Shown here: in pieces, positions 1 through 10,197 of the stretch
How positions within the stretch are numbered: the first letter of the stretch is position 1
How the letters are laid out: every line of letters starts with the position of its first letter
Source: Impatiens glandulifera
Lineage: Eukaryota; Streptophyta; Magnoliopsida; Ericales; Balsaminaceae
DNA length: 64,000 nt
Direction of reading: 5' to 3'
Assembly (NCBI RefSeq): GCF_907164915.1
Contig: NC_061869.1
Span: 20,003,125 to 20,067,124, forward strand
Position numbers and translations under genes: made by a program
The notes under the pieces: generated by a model
What the model was told of the DNA's origin: nothing
The model's input: only the letters and a program-made list of their open reading frames with translations
Database searches by the model: none

Positions 1-405
1 AAGTTGAAAGAAATGAAATATAACAAAAGAAATGAGAACTCCAGCCGGCCCTATGCTCTCCTCCGACGACTTCTCCGGCGTCCTGCACCTGCTTGCTGTT
101 CCAATTCGGATGAACCACATCGTCGCGAGGTTACGCATGCAGTCGCTCTCTGCAATTGATCGAACAGGCAGATCCTGTGTTCGGATCCAATCACTATCCT
201 TAATCACAGATGCGCCAAACCTTTTGGGAATCACCTGTGTGCCGAAGTCGCGCCTGACTTCCTGCAACAAAAGAGCCTTCTTCGATACAAACCACAAGCG
301 CAGACGACGCTGATTTCCTCCTCTCAACGGATACAGATCATCACGAGTTTTCAACCAAACCGAATTTCTCAAGCAAAGGATGAAATCAAATCCTATTCTA
401 ATTCA
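1..405 (-). other. Unidentified open reading frame entering from the window edge
   Basis: Read on the minus strand, a frame stays open from the stop at 403-405 down to base 1, about 134 codons, and runs off the window. There is no ATG near its upstream end; the first Met is about 85 codons in. It would therefore have to be an internal exon or a fragment. Residues read include WLKTRDDLYPLRGG, RFGASVIKDSDWIRTQDLP and RSIAESD. The base composition is less AT-rich than almost everything downstream. A possible splice acceptor (TTAG) lies just upstream of the open stretch. I recognise no family. It could be an exon of a host gene, or an untranslated part of a long retroelement. The length of the open frame is the only support. 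Confidence 0.25.
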
Positions 406-531
406 ACTCAGCAACTATCCTAACCTAACATCTATCAACTGAGACGAAATCTCAAACGCAGCAAGAAAGATTAAGAGAAAAGAAACATAGATTCAATATA
501 ACAGACAACAACTTCAAATGAATTTTAAACA

Positions 532-875
532 TCAAATGGCATCGGTGTTCAGAACCGATGCCTCAACCATTGAATAATGGTCTACATTGGTTGGTGCATG
601 GATTACCTGAATGACAAATACAGATGAAGCAGACTGAAGAATGAGAAATAGATAGACTGAAATCGACAGAGCTTTGGCCGGAACCTGTTGCTGTTCTTCG
701 CGTTCGTCGATCCAATCGTCAGAAGCAGCGAGCTCAGGGACAAGTTCTTCTCTTTCTCTCGCCAATAACCGCTCTCATCTCTCCAAACTGGAACCTCCCT
801 CCAGAACTGAAAACTGCTCTCATCTGAAAACTGAAAAACCTCCTCTTGAAAACTGCCTCCTTCATCCTTCTTCAC
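532..875 (-). other. Possible 5' exon or leader on the minus strand, unassigned
   Basis: Two overlapping minus-strand frames occur here (ATGs near 765 and 875). The frame starting at 765 begins MAREREELVPELAASDDW and runs into a hydrophobic stretch (SISVYLFLILQSASSVFVI). Within it a CAG/GTAATC boundary near 605 looks like a plant splice donor, and the open stretch at 1-402 would then be a downstream exon. The upstream DNA is purine-rich on this strand (GAGAGA-like), as in plant 5' untranslated regions. This is pattern reading only. A transposon leader is equally possible. Confidence 0.15.
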
Positions 876-929
876 AGATCTTTTTTTTTCAGCTAAAAAA
901 AAACGCCACTCTTAATTTCAGGGGTTAAA

Positions 930-2350
930 TTGGAAATACGCCATAAAATCAAGGACACGCTTGGAAAAAAAAATATATTTCTTCAGCTTTATTTTATTCC
1001 CGTTTTTCCTACCCTTTATTTGCACCATCATCCCAAATAAATCTTCCTGACCTCGTTTTTGCTCAGAAAATTGTGAAAATTTTATGGTCAATTCTTAACA
1101 TCACGAACGTGAATCTCCTTTTTGAATAAACCCAAACGGACCTTCCTATCCAAAGTTATGATATTTTAAAGTCACCCCTCCATTTCAATCTTTTCAATCC
1201 CGCGGTTTTCACTTTCATAAATTTAATAGCCCATAACTTTGTTCACAGAGCTTTCCCCACAATGAGGTTGGTACCATTGGAAAGGCAAGACAAGACTCTT
1301 GCCTACATCCCCATGTTCTCCTTTTCTCACGAAATGGTTCGTGTTGGTCAGGAGACTAGTCTCACAGAAATGTACCAGTTCACGCATCACCTTCGCTTCA
1401 GGCGACTTGGACTGAGCTTTAGGAGAACTGGGAGAACTATTTAGTATCGTTGGAAAGAGAATTCAAAGGGCTTTCCAAAGGTAGCTCATAAACTGAAGAT
1501 GGATCATTGGTTAAAAAGATATGATTTTTTGGAAGTGCAGCATAGTTTCAACTGGCTCCCAGGGTTTGAATCGGTAGTACTACTTTCCTTGTACAGATCG
1601 AATGAGGGCCTTAACCTTCGAATCACGGTTCGAGAATGGTGCCACTGGAAATATATGCAAGTTATCTTTCCAACCCAACTTGAATTATTCAAAACCATCA
1701 AGCATAGATCAAGTTACGAATTTTTAAGTAAAAGGGTGTTCGGTTTAAACCTTTCAGGAACACCTTCCACTCATGACCGGATTTCATCTAGATATAGGGC
1801 ACCAATGGGAGATTGGGATACACCATATGAAAGAGGACTAATTTCTCTTTTCAAAGCATCCAAGATCATTGAATTTCATCTAGTATTGAAGCCAAAATAA
1901 ATTAATGAAGTCTAGGGTTCCAATGGAAGCTCCATGGGGACTTCAAACTTAAGGATTCTTGATTTTCTTTTCCAATAATCCCCTTTTCAAATAACCCACT
2001 TTTCAAATAATCCGATTTTCCCACTTTAGAAGACCAGTCTACTCTTTTTCACTTCTTCTTGGCACGTGCTTGATCCCTCTTTGACTCGGGTTGACTCGTC
2101 GGTTGACAGGTTGACTCGGGTTGACCCGTTCTCTTGTTTTCCCTGTTTTCGAGCACTTCTGCACAAATTTGCAAATAGTAACATTACACTCAAAATTCAA
2201 GATTTTCAAAACGTACAACCTGAACGTGTCACGGGTTAGGAAAACAGAGTTTTTATGATATTCGACCTTTGAATCGTTATCTTTTAAGCTTTTCTAAGTC
2301 GGTTTACCACGAGGTGTTTCTATTTTTATTTTCCCGGTTCAATAAACAAA
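930..2350. other. Non-AT-rich intergenic or retroelement-like DNA without a recognisable gene
   Basis: This stretch has normal base composition and then passes abruptly into very AT-rich DNA after about 2350. Short open frames exist (for example 133 codons at 1499-1900), but they match no family I know and start at arbitrary ATGs. The texture (GAGGTTGGTACCATTGG, GGAAAGAGAATTCAAAGGGC and repeated 'ttccaacccaact'-style phrases) resembles non-coding parts of long gypsy-type LTR elements. I cannot find LTR ends, a primer-binding site or target duplications, so it stays unassigned. Confidence 0.3.
2081..2125 (+). promoter_or_regulatory. Cluster of five TTGAC (W-box core) motifs
   Basis: TTGAC occurs at about 2081, 2091, 2103, 2111 and 2121, in a small imperfect tandem repeat of TTGACTCGGG. 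TTGAC(C/T) is the known core bound by WRKY factors, and such clusters occur in stress-responsive plant promoters and some LTRs. No gene start follows within reach, so regulation is an inference. Confidence 0.3.
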
Positions 2351-2640
2351 CATGAGTATTATTTCGGGCCGGTTTTTTTTATTAAGTATCTAGGGTGTAA
2401 AAATATGGTGTCTATATATATATATATATTGATCAAGGCAAAGACTAAACAATTTAAAGAAGAATCAAGAAGCTTACATGGAAAGTGCTTTCTTGATCTA
2501 AAGGAATGCTAGCCAAAATTCCCTAAACAAAAATGTTGTGACCTCCAAACTATAGGTGCGTTAAGGTGTGTGGGCTAGGGGCATGGAGCTATGAAAAAGA
2601 AGTATCATTCATGATGACCTAGTGCGGTGTTTAAATAGAG

Positions 2641-3544
2641 AATTTTAGGGAAACTCGAACTCCAAAACCCATATACAACTGCTTAGGAATAATTCTCCTT
2701 TTACATGTCAAAATGTTTAAAAAGAACAATTATTAATTGTTCGGCCGAATTAAAGAATTCCTTATTTTGATGTCATGACTTAGTCATTTGAATTTTTAAT
2801 TCAAAAAAATTGTAGTTTTTTACTTATGGATAAGAAAGGGAATGAATTGAATTGTTTGGTTAATAAATTTAATTCTAACATATTAATTTGATTACTAAAT
2901 ACTCATGAATTATCAAATTGCCTAAATTTAAAGAAATGAATCTCATTCCCTTATGACTCTCTCTTTCCAATTATGTTCTTTATCATTTTCAATTTCATAA
3001 TTATAATTATAATTATAATTATAATTATAATATTATATATATTTTTTCTTTCATAATTAAATTACATGTTTTTTTAATTAAAATAATAATAATAAAAATT
3101 TTAATTTATTTATTAAAAGAAATTATTTTAATTATTTAAATAATATTAAAGAATTATTTAAAATAAAGTAAAATTCTATTAATAATTTCAATAACTAATA
3201 ATAATATAATCATTTTTATATAATTAATTTTAAATATTATATATTCATAATAAAAATTATAATAAATTAATTAAAATATAAAAACTTAAAAATAAAATAA
3301 CAATTATATATATATACAATAATATTAATTAATAATAGTAGTTTGCTCTTGTGTAGGTGACATTAAATCTTGACAATTCATGCATGACAAAATATAAAAA
3401 TGAAAAAAATTATAATCATAATATATTTTTATTTCTATAATCTGAACAAAATTCTATATAAGATGAAAACCGTCTTTAAAGTTATTTTGGTTTGATGTTT
3501 TGATATTTGAAATTAGAATTATGATTCAATCATACAATTTATTT
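2641..3544 (+). repeat. Direct repeat R, left copy (~0.9 kb)
   Basis: This AT-rich non-coding block recurs at 7424-8428 in the same orientation. Shared landmarks are CAACTGCTTA..AATAATTCTC, GATGTCATGACTTAGTC, GTAGTTTGCTCTTGTGTAGG and the closing ATTAGAATTATGATTCAAT. The two copies begin exactly outside the ends of the truncated copia element (left end 3545, right LTR end 7423). They differ by substitutions and by indels in AT tracts. Confidence 0.8.
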
Positions 3545-3545
3545 C

Positions 3546-3940
3546 ATGTTACTTCATAGAAGACTTGGACATTTATTTGATGTTGGACTCAAACAAGTTT
3601 TTCAGTTTAATAAAGATGAAAATATTTATTGTGATGTTTGTCCAATCTCTAAAATGAAAAAATTACCCTTCAATTCTAGTACATCTATGACTATTAAATG
3701 TTTTGAATTGATTCATATGGATGTATGAGGGCCATATAAAGAAACATCACTTATTAATTGTCTTTATATGCTTACAATTGTAGATGATTATAGTAGATTT
3801 ACTTGGACATACATGATTAAAATCAAACATTGTGTTACACAAATATTTATTGAGTTTTATGCCATGATTAAAACACAATTTGAATAATCAATTAAAAATG
3901 TTAGAACTGACAATGGTAGTGGATTTTTAAATAATGAATG
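3546..3940 (+). pseudogene. Copia GAG-pre-integrase and integrase N-terminal fragment
   Basis: The frame from 3546 reads LLHRRLGHLFDVGLKQ, the plant copia pre-integrase H-x-R-x-G-H signature, then C-D-V-C-P (CxxC zinc ligands) and the start of the integrase core (FELIHMDV; after a TGA at 3726-3728 in place of Trp, GPYKETS..YMLTIVDDYSRFTW). The first two catalytic acidic regions are visible: HMDV, and VRTDNGSGF near 3900. A TAA stop lies near 3886. The frame ends at the solo LTR insertion after codons for NNE and resumes at 5664. Upstream gag and protease are absent. Confidence 0.8.
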
Positions 3941-4110
3941 TGTTGGGTCAAATTATTTTGACTAAGTGTTGAAATAAGTTTGACTATCGTAATTTTAATG
4001 ATGAATGGATTATCCATGCGTCTAATTGATTTTGATGCAGGGGTATTGAAATCAGGCTTTATTAGACTTGGTTCTAATGAGGTTCATTAAACCGATTTGG
4101 CTTTAGATGC

Positions 4111-4785
4111 ATGGAGTTAGACGTGTATTCTAACTAGAGAGAGTTAGACGTGCAGTTTAACTAAGCGGAGTTAGACGTGTAGTCTAACTAAGCGGTGTTA
4201 CATGTGTAGTCTAACTAAGCGGTGTTAGACGTGCAGTCTAACTAGTGTAATTCGACGTACAGTCTAACTCGTAGAGTTAGACGTGCAGTCTAATGAAAAG
4301 TGAATATTAGATGTGCAGTCTAACTCGTGGAGTTAGACGTGCAGTCTAATAGAAGGAGAAAGTTAGACGTGCAGTCTAACTCCTTCAGATTAGTCTGAAG
4401 GGATTCGTAATTAGACGTGCAGTCTAACTCGTGGAGTTAGACGTGCAGTCTAATGGAATGTGAGATTTAGACGTGTAGTATAATGGAATGTGAGAGTTAC
4501 ACGTGCAGTCTAACTCGTGAAGGTTAGACGTACAATCTAACTCCTTCAGACTAGTCTGAAGTGGAACCATAATTAGACGTGCAGTCTAACTCGTGGAGTT
4601 AGAGGTACAGTCTAATGGAATGTGAAAGTTAGACGTGCAATCTAACTCATTTCAGATTAGTCTAAAGTGATTGTTATTAGACGTGAAGTCTAATCCCATT
4701 AGACTAGGTGGTCTAATGGACTTAGTTATTAGACGGGGATGTCTGATTTCATTAGACGAGGTCGTCTAATTGAAATACATCTAAT
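4111..4785 (+). repeat. Palindromic minisatellite TTAGAC-GTGCA-GTCTAA
   Basis: About two dozen copies of TTAGACGTGCAGTCTAA, a 6-bp stem with a 5-nt loop, are packed into ~670 bp. Neighbouring units are joined head to head by a second stem (GTCTAACTC-GTG-GAGTTAGAC), so any stretch can fold in several registers. A perfect 18-bp palindrome, CTTCAGACTAGTCTGAAG, lies at 4544-4561, and a near copy at 4384-4401. Units near the 3' end have changed loops but intact arms (TTAGACTAGGTGGTCTAA, TTAGACGAGGTCGTCTAA). The array lies upstream of the TATA-like core, that is in U3. Confidence 0.9.
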
Positions 4786-5050
4786 GTCATGCTTAAGCAG
4801 TTTCTTGAAGCTAGCACCCGCCTACCCACGTGTTATAGCTGTACGCTACTCCTGCTCCACTTTCTAGTGAAGATCAGTACGACAGCCAACTGCAACCAAT
4901 CAACCAATGCCATGTAAGCGAATATCATTCACATTACTTGTTTTGTAGGTACATTTCTGAAGAATATTCGGCGCACTACCTGTTGTGTACGACCACGATC
5001 CTTGTATTCAGAGTCTGTTGTGTACTATGGAGGCGTTCCTATAGAAGCTC

Positions 5051-5100
5051 GCCACGTGTCATTATGAAGATTCGACCGTTGGTACCCTGTTCCATATTTA
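5051..5100 (+). promoter_or_regulatory. LTR core promoter: G-box plus TATA-like box
   Basis: CCACGTGTCA near 5054 is a G-box/ABRE-like site. A TATA-like CATATTTAAAG follows at about 5090. The inverted LTR fragment at 12257-13680 has the same order (CCACGTGTCC, AAGATTCGACC, then CAAATAGATG and AAGGACAACG). The conservation between copies supports a real U3 promoter; transcription itself is inferred. Confidence 0.5.
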
Positions 5101-5658
5101 AAGAATCTCAAGGACAACGGACAATCTCTCGATCTCTGGATTTCTCATTCTCATTCCAAGAAGAATCTCCGAATTACTGAGAAATTAAGCCTTTGAATAT
5201 TCAAGTTGTTAGCTGCTTTCTTGCTTTACTGTGTGTTAATCAAGAGAGAGTTAGAATCAAAAGCATCGTTTTAGCTAAGTGATATTCTTCATCATATTGT
5301 AAGTTGAACAGAGTCTGTTTTGTTCAACAATGAGCTATTCGTGCAAATTATATTTGATTTAAAACATATTATAGTGAATCCTTCCGGTGGTTGGAAGAAA
5401 GGGTGACGTAGGAGAGTTTGCTCCGAACATCCATAAACAAACTACTGTGTTGTTACTTTCTGTCATCTTCTCATTCTTGTTCCTAAGCTTCAAACTTAAG
5501 TAAACATTTCTGCACTTGATTCTGTTTCAAGTGTTTACAAGGGTTTGCGTAGAATAGAAAGTGAATTAAATCCCTAACAAGATTTCTTTCAAACCGTTTT
5601 TCATAAGCTTTCATTAATCGCCAGACCCCCGTCTCTATTGATAAAGCCGATCCTATCA

Positions 5659-5880
5659 GAATGTCAAATGTTTTTCAAAAGAAATGGTATTTTACATCAA
5701 AAGTCTTGTCCTTACACCCCACAACAAAATGAGGTGGTTGAGCGCAAGCACCAACATCTTCTCCAAATTGCAAGATCCTTAATGATTCAAGCACAAACAC
5801 CTTCACATTTTTGGTCTTTTTCAATCCTTATGGCAACATACATCATAAATAGAACTCCTCCACAAGTTTTAAAATGGAAC
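5659..5880 (+). pseudogene. Copia integrase, C-terminal part of core domain
   Basis: This continues the integrase frame after the solo LTR: CQMFFKRNGILHQKSCPYTPQQNEVVERKHQHLL and so on, in short pieces. It contains the typical PYTPQQN-x-V-x-ERK stretch with the third catalytic acidic residue (E of VVERK) and the later HFW..AxYIINRTP segment. The frame then breaks: after PPQVLKW the sequence jumps, in a different frame, to KARLVAKGYNQ of the reverse transcriptase. The integrase C-terminal domain and the linker are therefore deleted. Confidence 0.8.
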
Positions 5881-5883
5881 AGT

Positions 5884-7241
5884 GGAAAAATACAAGGCAC
5901 GCCTTGTTGCAAAAGGATACAACCAAAAATATGGGGTCAATTTCCACGATAGCTTCTCGCTAGTCGCCAAAACAGTGACGGTAAGACTTTTATTTGTTTT
6001 AACATCTGCTAATAATTGGTATTTGCAACAGTTTGATGTGAACAATGCATTTCTCCATGGTGAACTCGAGGAAGATGTATATATGCATCCTCCTGAAGGT
6101 TATACTAAATCAATTGATAATAAGGTATGTCGTCTTAATAAAAGTTTGTATGGATTAAAACAAGCTTCACGACAGTGGAACTTGGAATTTTCAAAACAAC
6201 TTATCAAGTATGGTTTTATTCAATCTATTCATGATAATTGTCTTTTTATACTTAAAATTGAAAAATCAATTACTATTCTACTTGTTTATGTTGATGACAT
6301 ACTTATTGTTGGAGATAACATAAAAGAAATCAATTCTGTCAAAAAATATCTCAATACAAAATTTTCAATCAAAAATCTTGGAAAATCTAGTTATTTTTTA
6401 AGTTTAGAAATACATAGAATTAATGCTGGTTTATATGTAAATCAACGCAAATATGTTCTTGATATATTAGCTGATACGGGAATGACTAGATGTAAACCAA
6501 GTAGTATTCCTATGACAAAGAGAATTAAACTTAATGATATTAATAGTCATGTGTTTATTGAACCGGAAAAGTTCAGAAGATTAGTTGGACAATTAATATA
6601 TTTGAACTTTTCTCAGCCCGACATTTGTTTTAGCGTCCAACAACTAAGTCAGTTTATGCACAACCCCCTTCAAATACATTGGGAAGCTACCTTACAGATT
6701 GTTCGATATTTAAAGGGTAAACCTTCATTGGAGTTGTTTTATCCTTGTGTTTCTAATCCTTTATTTGAGAGTTTTTCAGATGCGAATTGGGCGACTTGCA
6801 CCGATAGTCGCAGATGGTTATTGCATAAAACTTGGAAATGCCTTAGTATCATGGAAAACAAAAAAACAGAACACTGTTTCACGGTCTTCCGCTAAAGCAG
6901 AATATCGCAGCATGGCCACAACTGTTTGCGAACTAAAATGGATTACATATCTTCTTAACGATCTTCATACACCAGTCAAATTGCCGATCCCCTTGAGATG
7001 TGATAACCAGACAGCAATCCACATTGCCGAAAACCCAGTTTTCCACGAACGGACAAAGCACCTCGATATAGACTGTCATGTGGTTCGAGATCACTTTAAA
7101 CAAGGGTTCATTTTACCCGAACATGTATATTCAAAAGTTCAGCAAGCTGATGTCTTTACCAAGCCTTTGAATCATGGAGCTTTTTACAATCTTAGAAACA
7201 CGATAAATTTGAAAGATATTCATCTTGAAGGAGGGATGTAA
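5884..7241 (+). pseudogene. Copia reverse transcriptase and RNase H (frameshifted)
   Basis: From 5884 the frame reads KARLVAKGYNQKYGVNF, then WYLQQFDVNNAFLHGEL, CRLNKSLYGLKQASRQW and the catalytic YVDDILIVG near 6290, all diagnostic of copia reverse transcriptase. RNase H begins with SDANWATCTDSRR. A small deletion near 6814 then shifts the frame, which continues as DGYCIKLGNALVSWKTKKQ, SSAKAEYRSMA, CDNQTAIHIAENPVFHERTKH and QADVFTKPL. It ends at EGGM (7241), overlapping the polypurine tract. The RT core is unusually intact for a decayed element (about 300 codons without a stop). Confidence 0.9.
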
Positions 7242-7423
7242 GAATATGTAATAAATAAAATATTATAAAAGTGAAAAACTTATTTGTAAAGACTTAAGTT
7301 TGTTAAGGACTTAATTGTATTTTATGTTAATATAAAATGAACAGGCTGTATAAGAGAGTGTTACATTCTTTTGTGTAATCTTTTTCTTTCAAGCCTTAAA
7401 TTTCTAATCTTATAACTTTCACA
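7237..7423 (+). mobile_element. Short 3' LTR of the truncated copia element
   Basis: It starts TGTAAGAATATG right after the polypurine tract and ends TATAACTTTCACA (TG..CA), about 187 bp. Short LTRs of this kind occur in several plant copia lineages. The next base starts the right copy of repeat R, which confirms the boundary. No 5' LTR partner is present. Confidence 0.7.
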
Positions 7424-8428
7424 AATTCTAAGGAAACTCTAGATCCAAGACCCATTTACAACTGCTTAAAAATAATTCTCTTTTTACATGTCAAAATGTT
7501 TAAAAAGAATAATTCTAATTGACATGTCACCAAATTTCGCCCAATGAAATTAAAGAATTCCTTGATTTTGATGTCATGACTTAGTCTTTTCAATTTTTAA
7601 TTCAAAATGACTAACGCATTTATACGTAATTTTTTTTATTTATGAAGAAAGAGAATAAATTGAAGTGTTTGATTAATAAATTTGATTATAATCTATTAAT
7701 TTGATTACTAAAACTCACGAGTTCAAATTCTCTCAATTTAAAGGAATCAATTTAAAGGAATGAATCTCATCCCCTTATGATCCTCTCTTCCCCATTATTT
7801 CTTTTATCATTTTCAATTTCATAATTATAAATATAATTAATTATAATTATAATATTACATATAATTTTTCTTTCATAATTAAATTACACATTTTTTTAAT
7901 TAAAATAATAATAATAAAAAAATTAATTTATTTATTAAAAGAAATTATTTTAATTATTTAAATAATATTAAATAATTATTTAAAATAAAATAAAATTTTA
8001 TTAATAATTTCAATAACTAATTATAATATAATCATTTTTATATAATTAATTTTAAATATTATATATTCATAATAAAATTATAATAAATTAATTAAAATAT
8101 AAAAACTTAAAAATAAAATAACAATTATATATATAAAAATTATATATATACAATAATATTAATTAATATTAATTAATAATAGTAGTTTGCTCTTGTGTAG
8201 GTGACATTAAATCTTGACAATTCATGTATGATAAAACATAAAATTGAAAAAAATTATAATCATGATATATTTTTATTTCTATAATCTGAATAAAATTCTA
8301 TATATTATGGAAATCATCTTTATTTCAGGTGAGGTTTCTAAATGAAAAGATTTTTTTAGGTTATTTTGGTTTAATGTTTTGATATTTGAAATTAGAATTA
8401 TGATTCAATTATATGATTTATTTCTTTA
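7424..8428 (+). repeat. Direct repeat R, right copy (~1.0 kb)
   Basis: Second copy of the AT-rich block at 2641-3544, starting directly after the copia 3' LTR and ending in ATTAGAATTATGATTCAAT..TTTATTTC. It is longer than the left copy because of extra AT-repeat units (for example a duplicated TATATATA-AATTATATATATA stretch near 8130). Confidence 0.8.
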
Positions 8429-8783
8429 ATAACTTAGAATAAAATCTAAAGAAGAGATAATTAAGATAGATAGATAGATAAATAAGAACGAGAATTAAGC
8501 AAAAGAGAATGCCTTGAAAATGATATTATTTTTTAATTTTATTTTGTGGACCTGGAAATATAACAAAAACAATTTTATTTAAATTAATTAAATGCTATAA
8601 TGGGCTTTATTGTTGGTGAAGCCCAGATAATTTGAGCTGACCCAATCCAAACAAACAATAATAAAAAGAAACTAGGGTTTCTAGTTTCACTTATCTTCAA
8701 TCTTATTGACCTCTCAATTAAGAAACCTAGTTTCGAAGAACCCTAGATCTAAATCAGACTCCAAAAGCTCGAAAACGAGCATG
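8429..8783. other. Non-coding stretch
   Basis: AT-rich, with a short GATA run (about 8467-8485) and then a slightly more GC-rich part with AACCCTAG-like phrases (8690-8750). I see no reading frame or RNA gene. Confidence 0.4.
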
Positions 8784-9727
8784 ACGCTAACAAGGCTCTT
8801 TCAAATATTTGGAATGAGGAGGATGAAATTGCAATCCTAATCATTCTTTTAATGATCTCAATTTTATCATCTTCACTCCATATACGTTGGAAGAGCTGTT
8901 TTGTCGTCATTATAGTCTCATTAGCGCCGTGTTCTTCGCCCTTTTGGAGCGGGGTAATTTGTCAGGCTCTTAAAAGAACCACTGGAAGTTGAACGTCAGT
9001 GGATGGTTTAGATCTGGGTTTATTCGAAGCGAAGCTTGCGAGGTTTTCCCATCGGCCATGAAGATACATGCTTGACTTTGAGGTACTTCCATCAACCTTT
9101 TCTTTTTATTATTACCACAACCTCCTGTGAGAGAGGGAACCTACAACTTTCAGTAACAGGGGATCCAATTTTGGAGAGGAGTTGGGCACTGATAAAACAA
9201 TTTTGGAGGTTCATCAAACTGTTGTTGTTGTTGTTGCTCCATTCAGTGCTGAAGCTTTTTATAGACCAGAAAAAGATTCAAGCTTGAAGAAGGAAATTAT
9301 GAAATATGGGTCACAAATGATAACATGTGGAAAAAAAGTAGAATGTTTTAAGTAGTTATCTCGCCTATTATTCACATATAATGTTTCATTGTATACTATT
9401 TAGGTCAAGAAAATGAGTTATGTCTTCACCAGAAGAAAGGTAGAAGCTCACATACTCAAAAATTTATATTCTCTAATCTTCTTTCGCAATTGCAATTGGG
9501 TAGTGAAGTACACATCTCATGCCAATGCTTAATTTTTATTTTATTCTTTATATTATGGATGAGAAAGGATCATTCTCACTGAAACACCTGTTAAAAATCA
9601 GCAAACCATGTCAAGAAGGTGTGCAGTGATGTCCTATTTCCCCTATTGAGGTATTCCATTAACACTAATCTTTAATAAGTATGTTTAAGCCCAAAAGGAG
9701 ATTCCTCTAGCAACCAGACATTCTTAT
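8784..9727 (+). pseudogene. Duplicated gene fragment with a possible GeBP/STK-like peptide, copy 1
   Basis: The first ~70 bp translate as ANKALSNIWNEEDEIAIL, resembling the start of the GeBP/STOREKEEPER DNA-binding domain (consensus-like W-S-E-E-D-E-I-x-x-L). The rest does not keep that frame. A second open piece near 9190-9300 reads TDKTILEVHQ..PFSAEAFYRPEKDSSLKKEIMKYG, of unknown identity. A related copy lies at 13681-14790; the homology ends at GACATTCTT in both. Copy 1 lacks about 130 bp present in copy 2 after AAAAAAGTAGAAT. GeBP identity rests on one short motif and is tentative. Neither copy can encode a full protein. Confidence 0.35.
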
Positions 9728-10189
9728 TTGATAATTGATTATTTCTCTTATTTGTTAACTTGGTCTAACTCATCTCTTCCGGCTGTTTTGTCATTTTGTT
9801 AATTTTTTACAAATAAATTTATTAGATAGAAAGTTCCATTTTCTAATAATCTAAATATTTAAATTTATTTTTAGATGTTCAGATTACTTAGCTAAGTTTT
9901 GGTGGATTGAATACAACTTAGCTTATTTGGATTTTATGTTAAGTAATCATTTAATTGTTGAGATTTTTCATTTGTTGGTTAGCTCTCACTTACTAGATGG
10001 GTATTTAGATGTCAATGATACATTAGAGTTGGTTTACATTGTATTAATGGACTTATTATATTTGTCTTTTCTTGAAGTTTAATTTGTTAATCATGGCGAG
10101 AAAGATTTCAATTGATGTTGAGCTAGCTAACTAAGTACACTGTAGATGAAATCCTATATGACTTTGAGTGTAGATTAAATCCATTATGA
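9728..10189. other. Non-coding stretch
   Basis: AT-rich sequence with no supported gene. Its right end carries two nearby copies of TATGACTTTGAGT followed by GTAGAT, the site into which the next MITE inserted. Confidence 0.4.
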
Positions 10190-10197
10190 CTTTGAGT

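Larger units (their letters stand above)
3941..5658 (+). mobile_element. Solo LTR (1718 bp) with 5-bp target duplication, inside the copia integrase
   Basis: The insert begins TGTTGGGTCA and ends GATCCTATCA (TG..CA) and is flanked by GAATG at 3936-3940 and 5659-5663. Removing the insert and one GAATG rejoins the integrase reading frame (..NNE / CQMFFKRNG..), so the boundaries are exact. There is no internal coding region, so this is a solo LTR left by LTR-LTR recombination. It contains a dense palindrome array (4111-4785), a G-box and TATA-like core (about 5050-5100), and a 3' part (GGGTGACGTA..CCGAACATCCATAAA) shared with three other LTRs in this window. Confidence 0.9.
3545..7423 (+). mobile_element. 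5'-truncated Ty1/copia retrotransposon, interrupted by a solo LTR
   Basis: The domain order GAG-pre-integrase, integrase, reverse transcriptase, RNase H is that of Ty1/copia. The 5' LTR, gag and protease are missing; the element starts inside the pre-integrase domain at 3545. The 3' end is well preserved: the polyprotein ends in EGGM at 7241, overlapping a polypurine tract (GAAGGAGGGA) and a short 3' LTR (7237-7423). A complete solo LTR splits the integrase. A further deletion near 5880 fuses the end of the integrase directly to the reverse transcriptase in another frame. It is immobile. Confidence 0.85.

Noticed and set aside
1499..1900. 133-codon plus-strand ORF as a gene
   Set aside because: No family resemblance, arbitrary ATG, no introns or neighbours supporting it. 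It lies in retroelement-like DNA and overlaps an equally open minus-strand frame.
2641..3544. Repeat R as the LTRs of the truncated copia element
   Set aside because: The real 3' LTR (7237-7423) lies inside R. R does not begin TG or end CA, and no primer-binding site follows the left copy.
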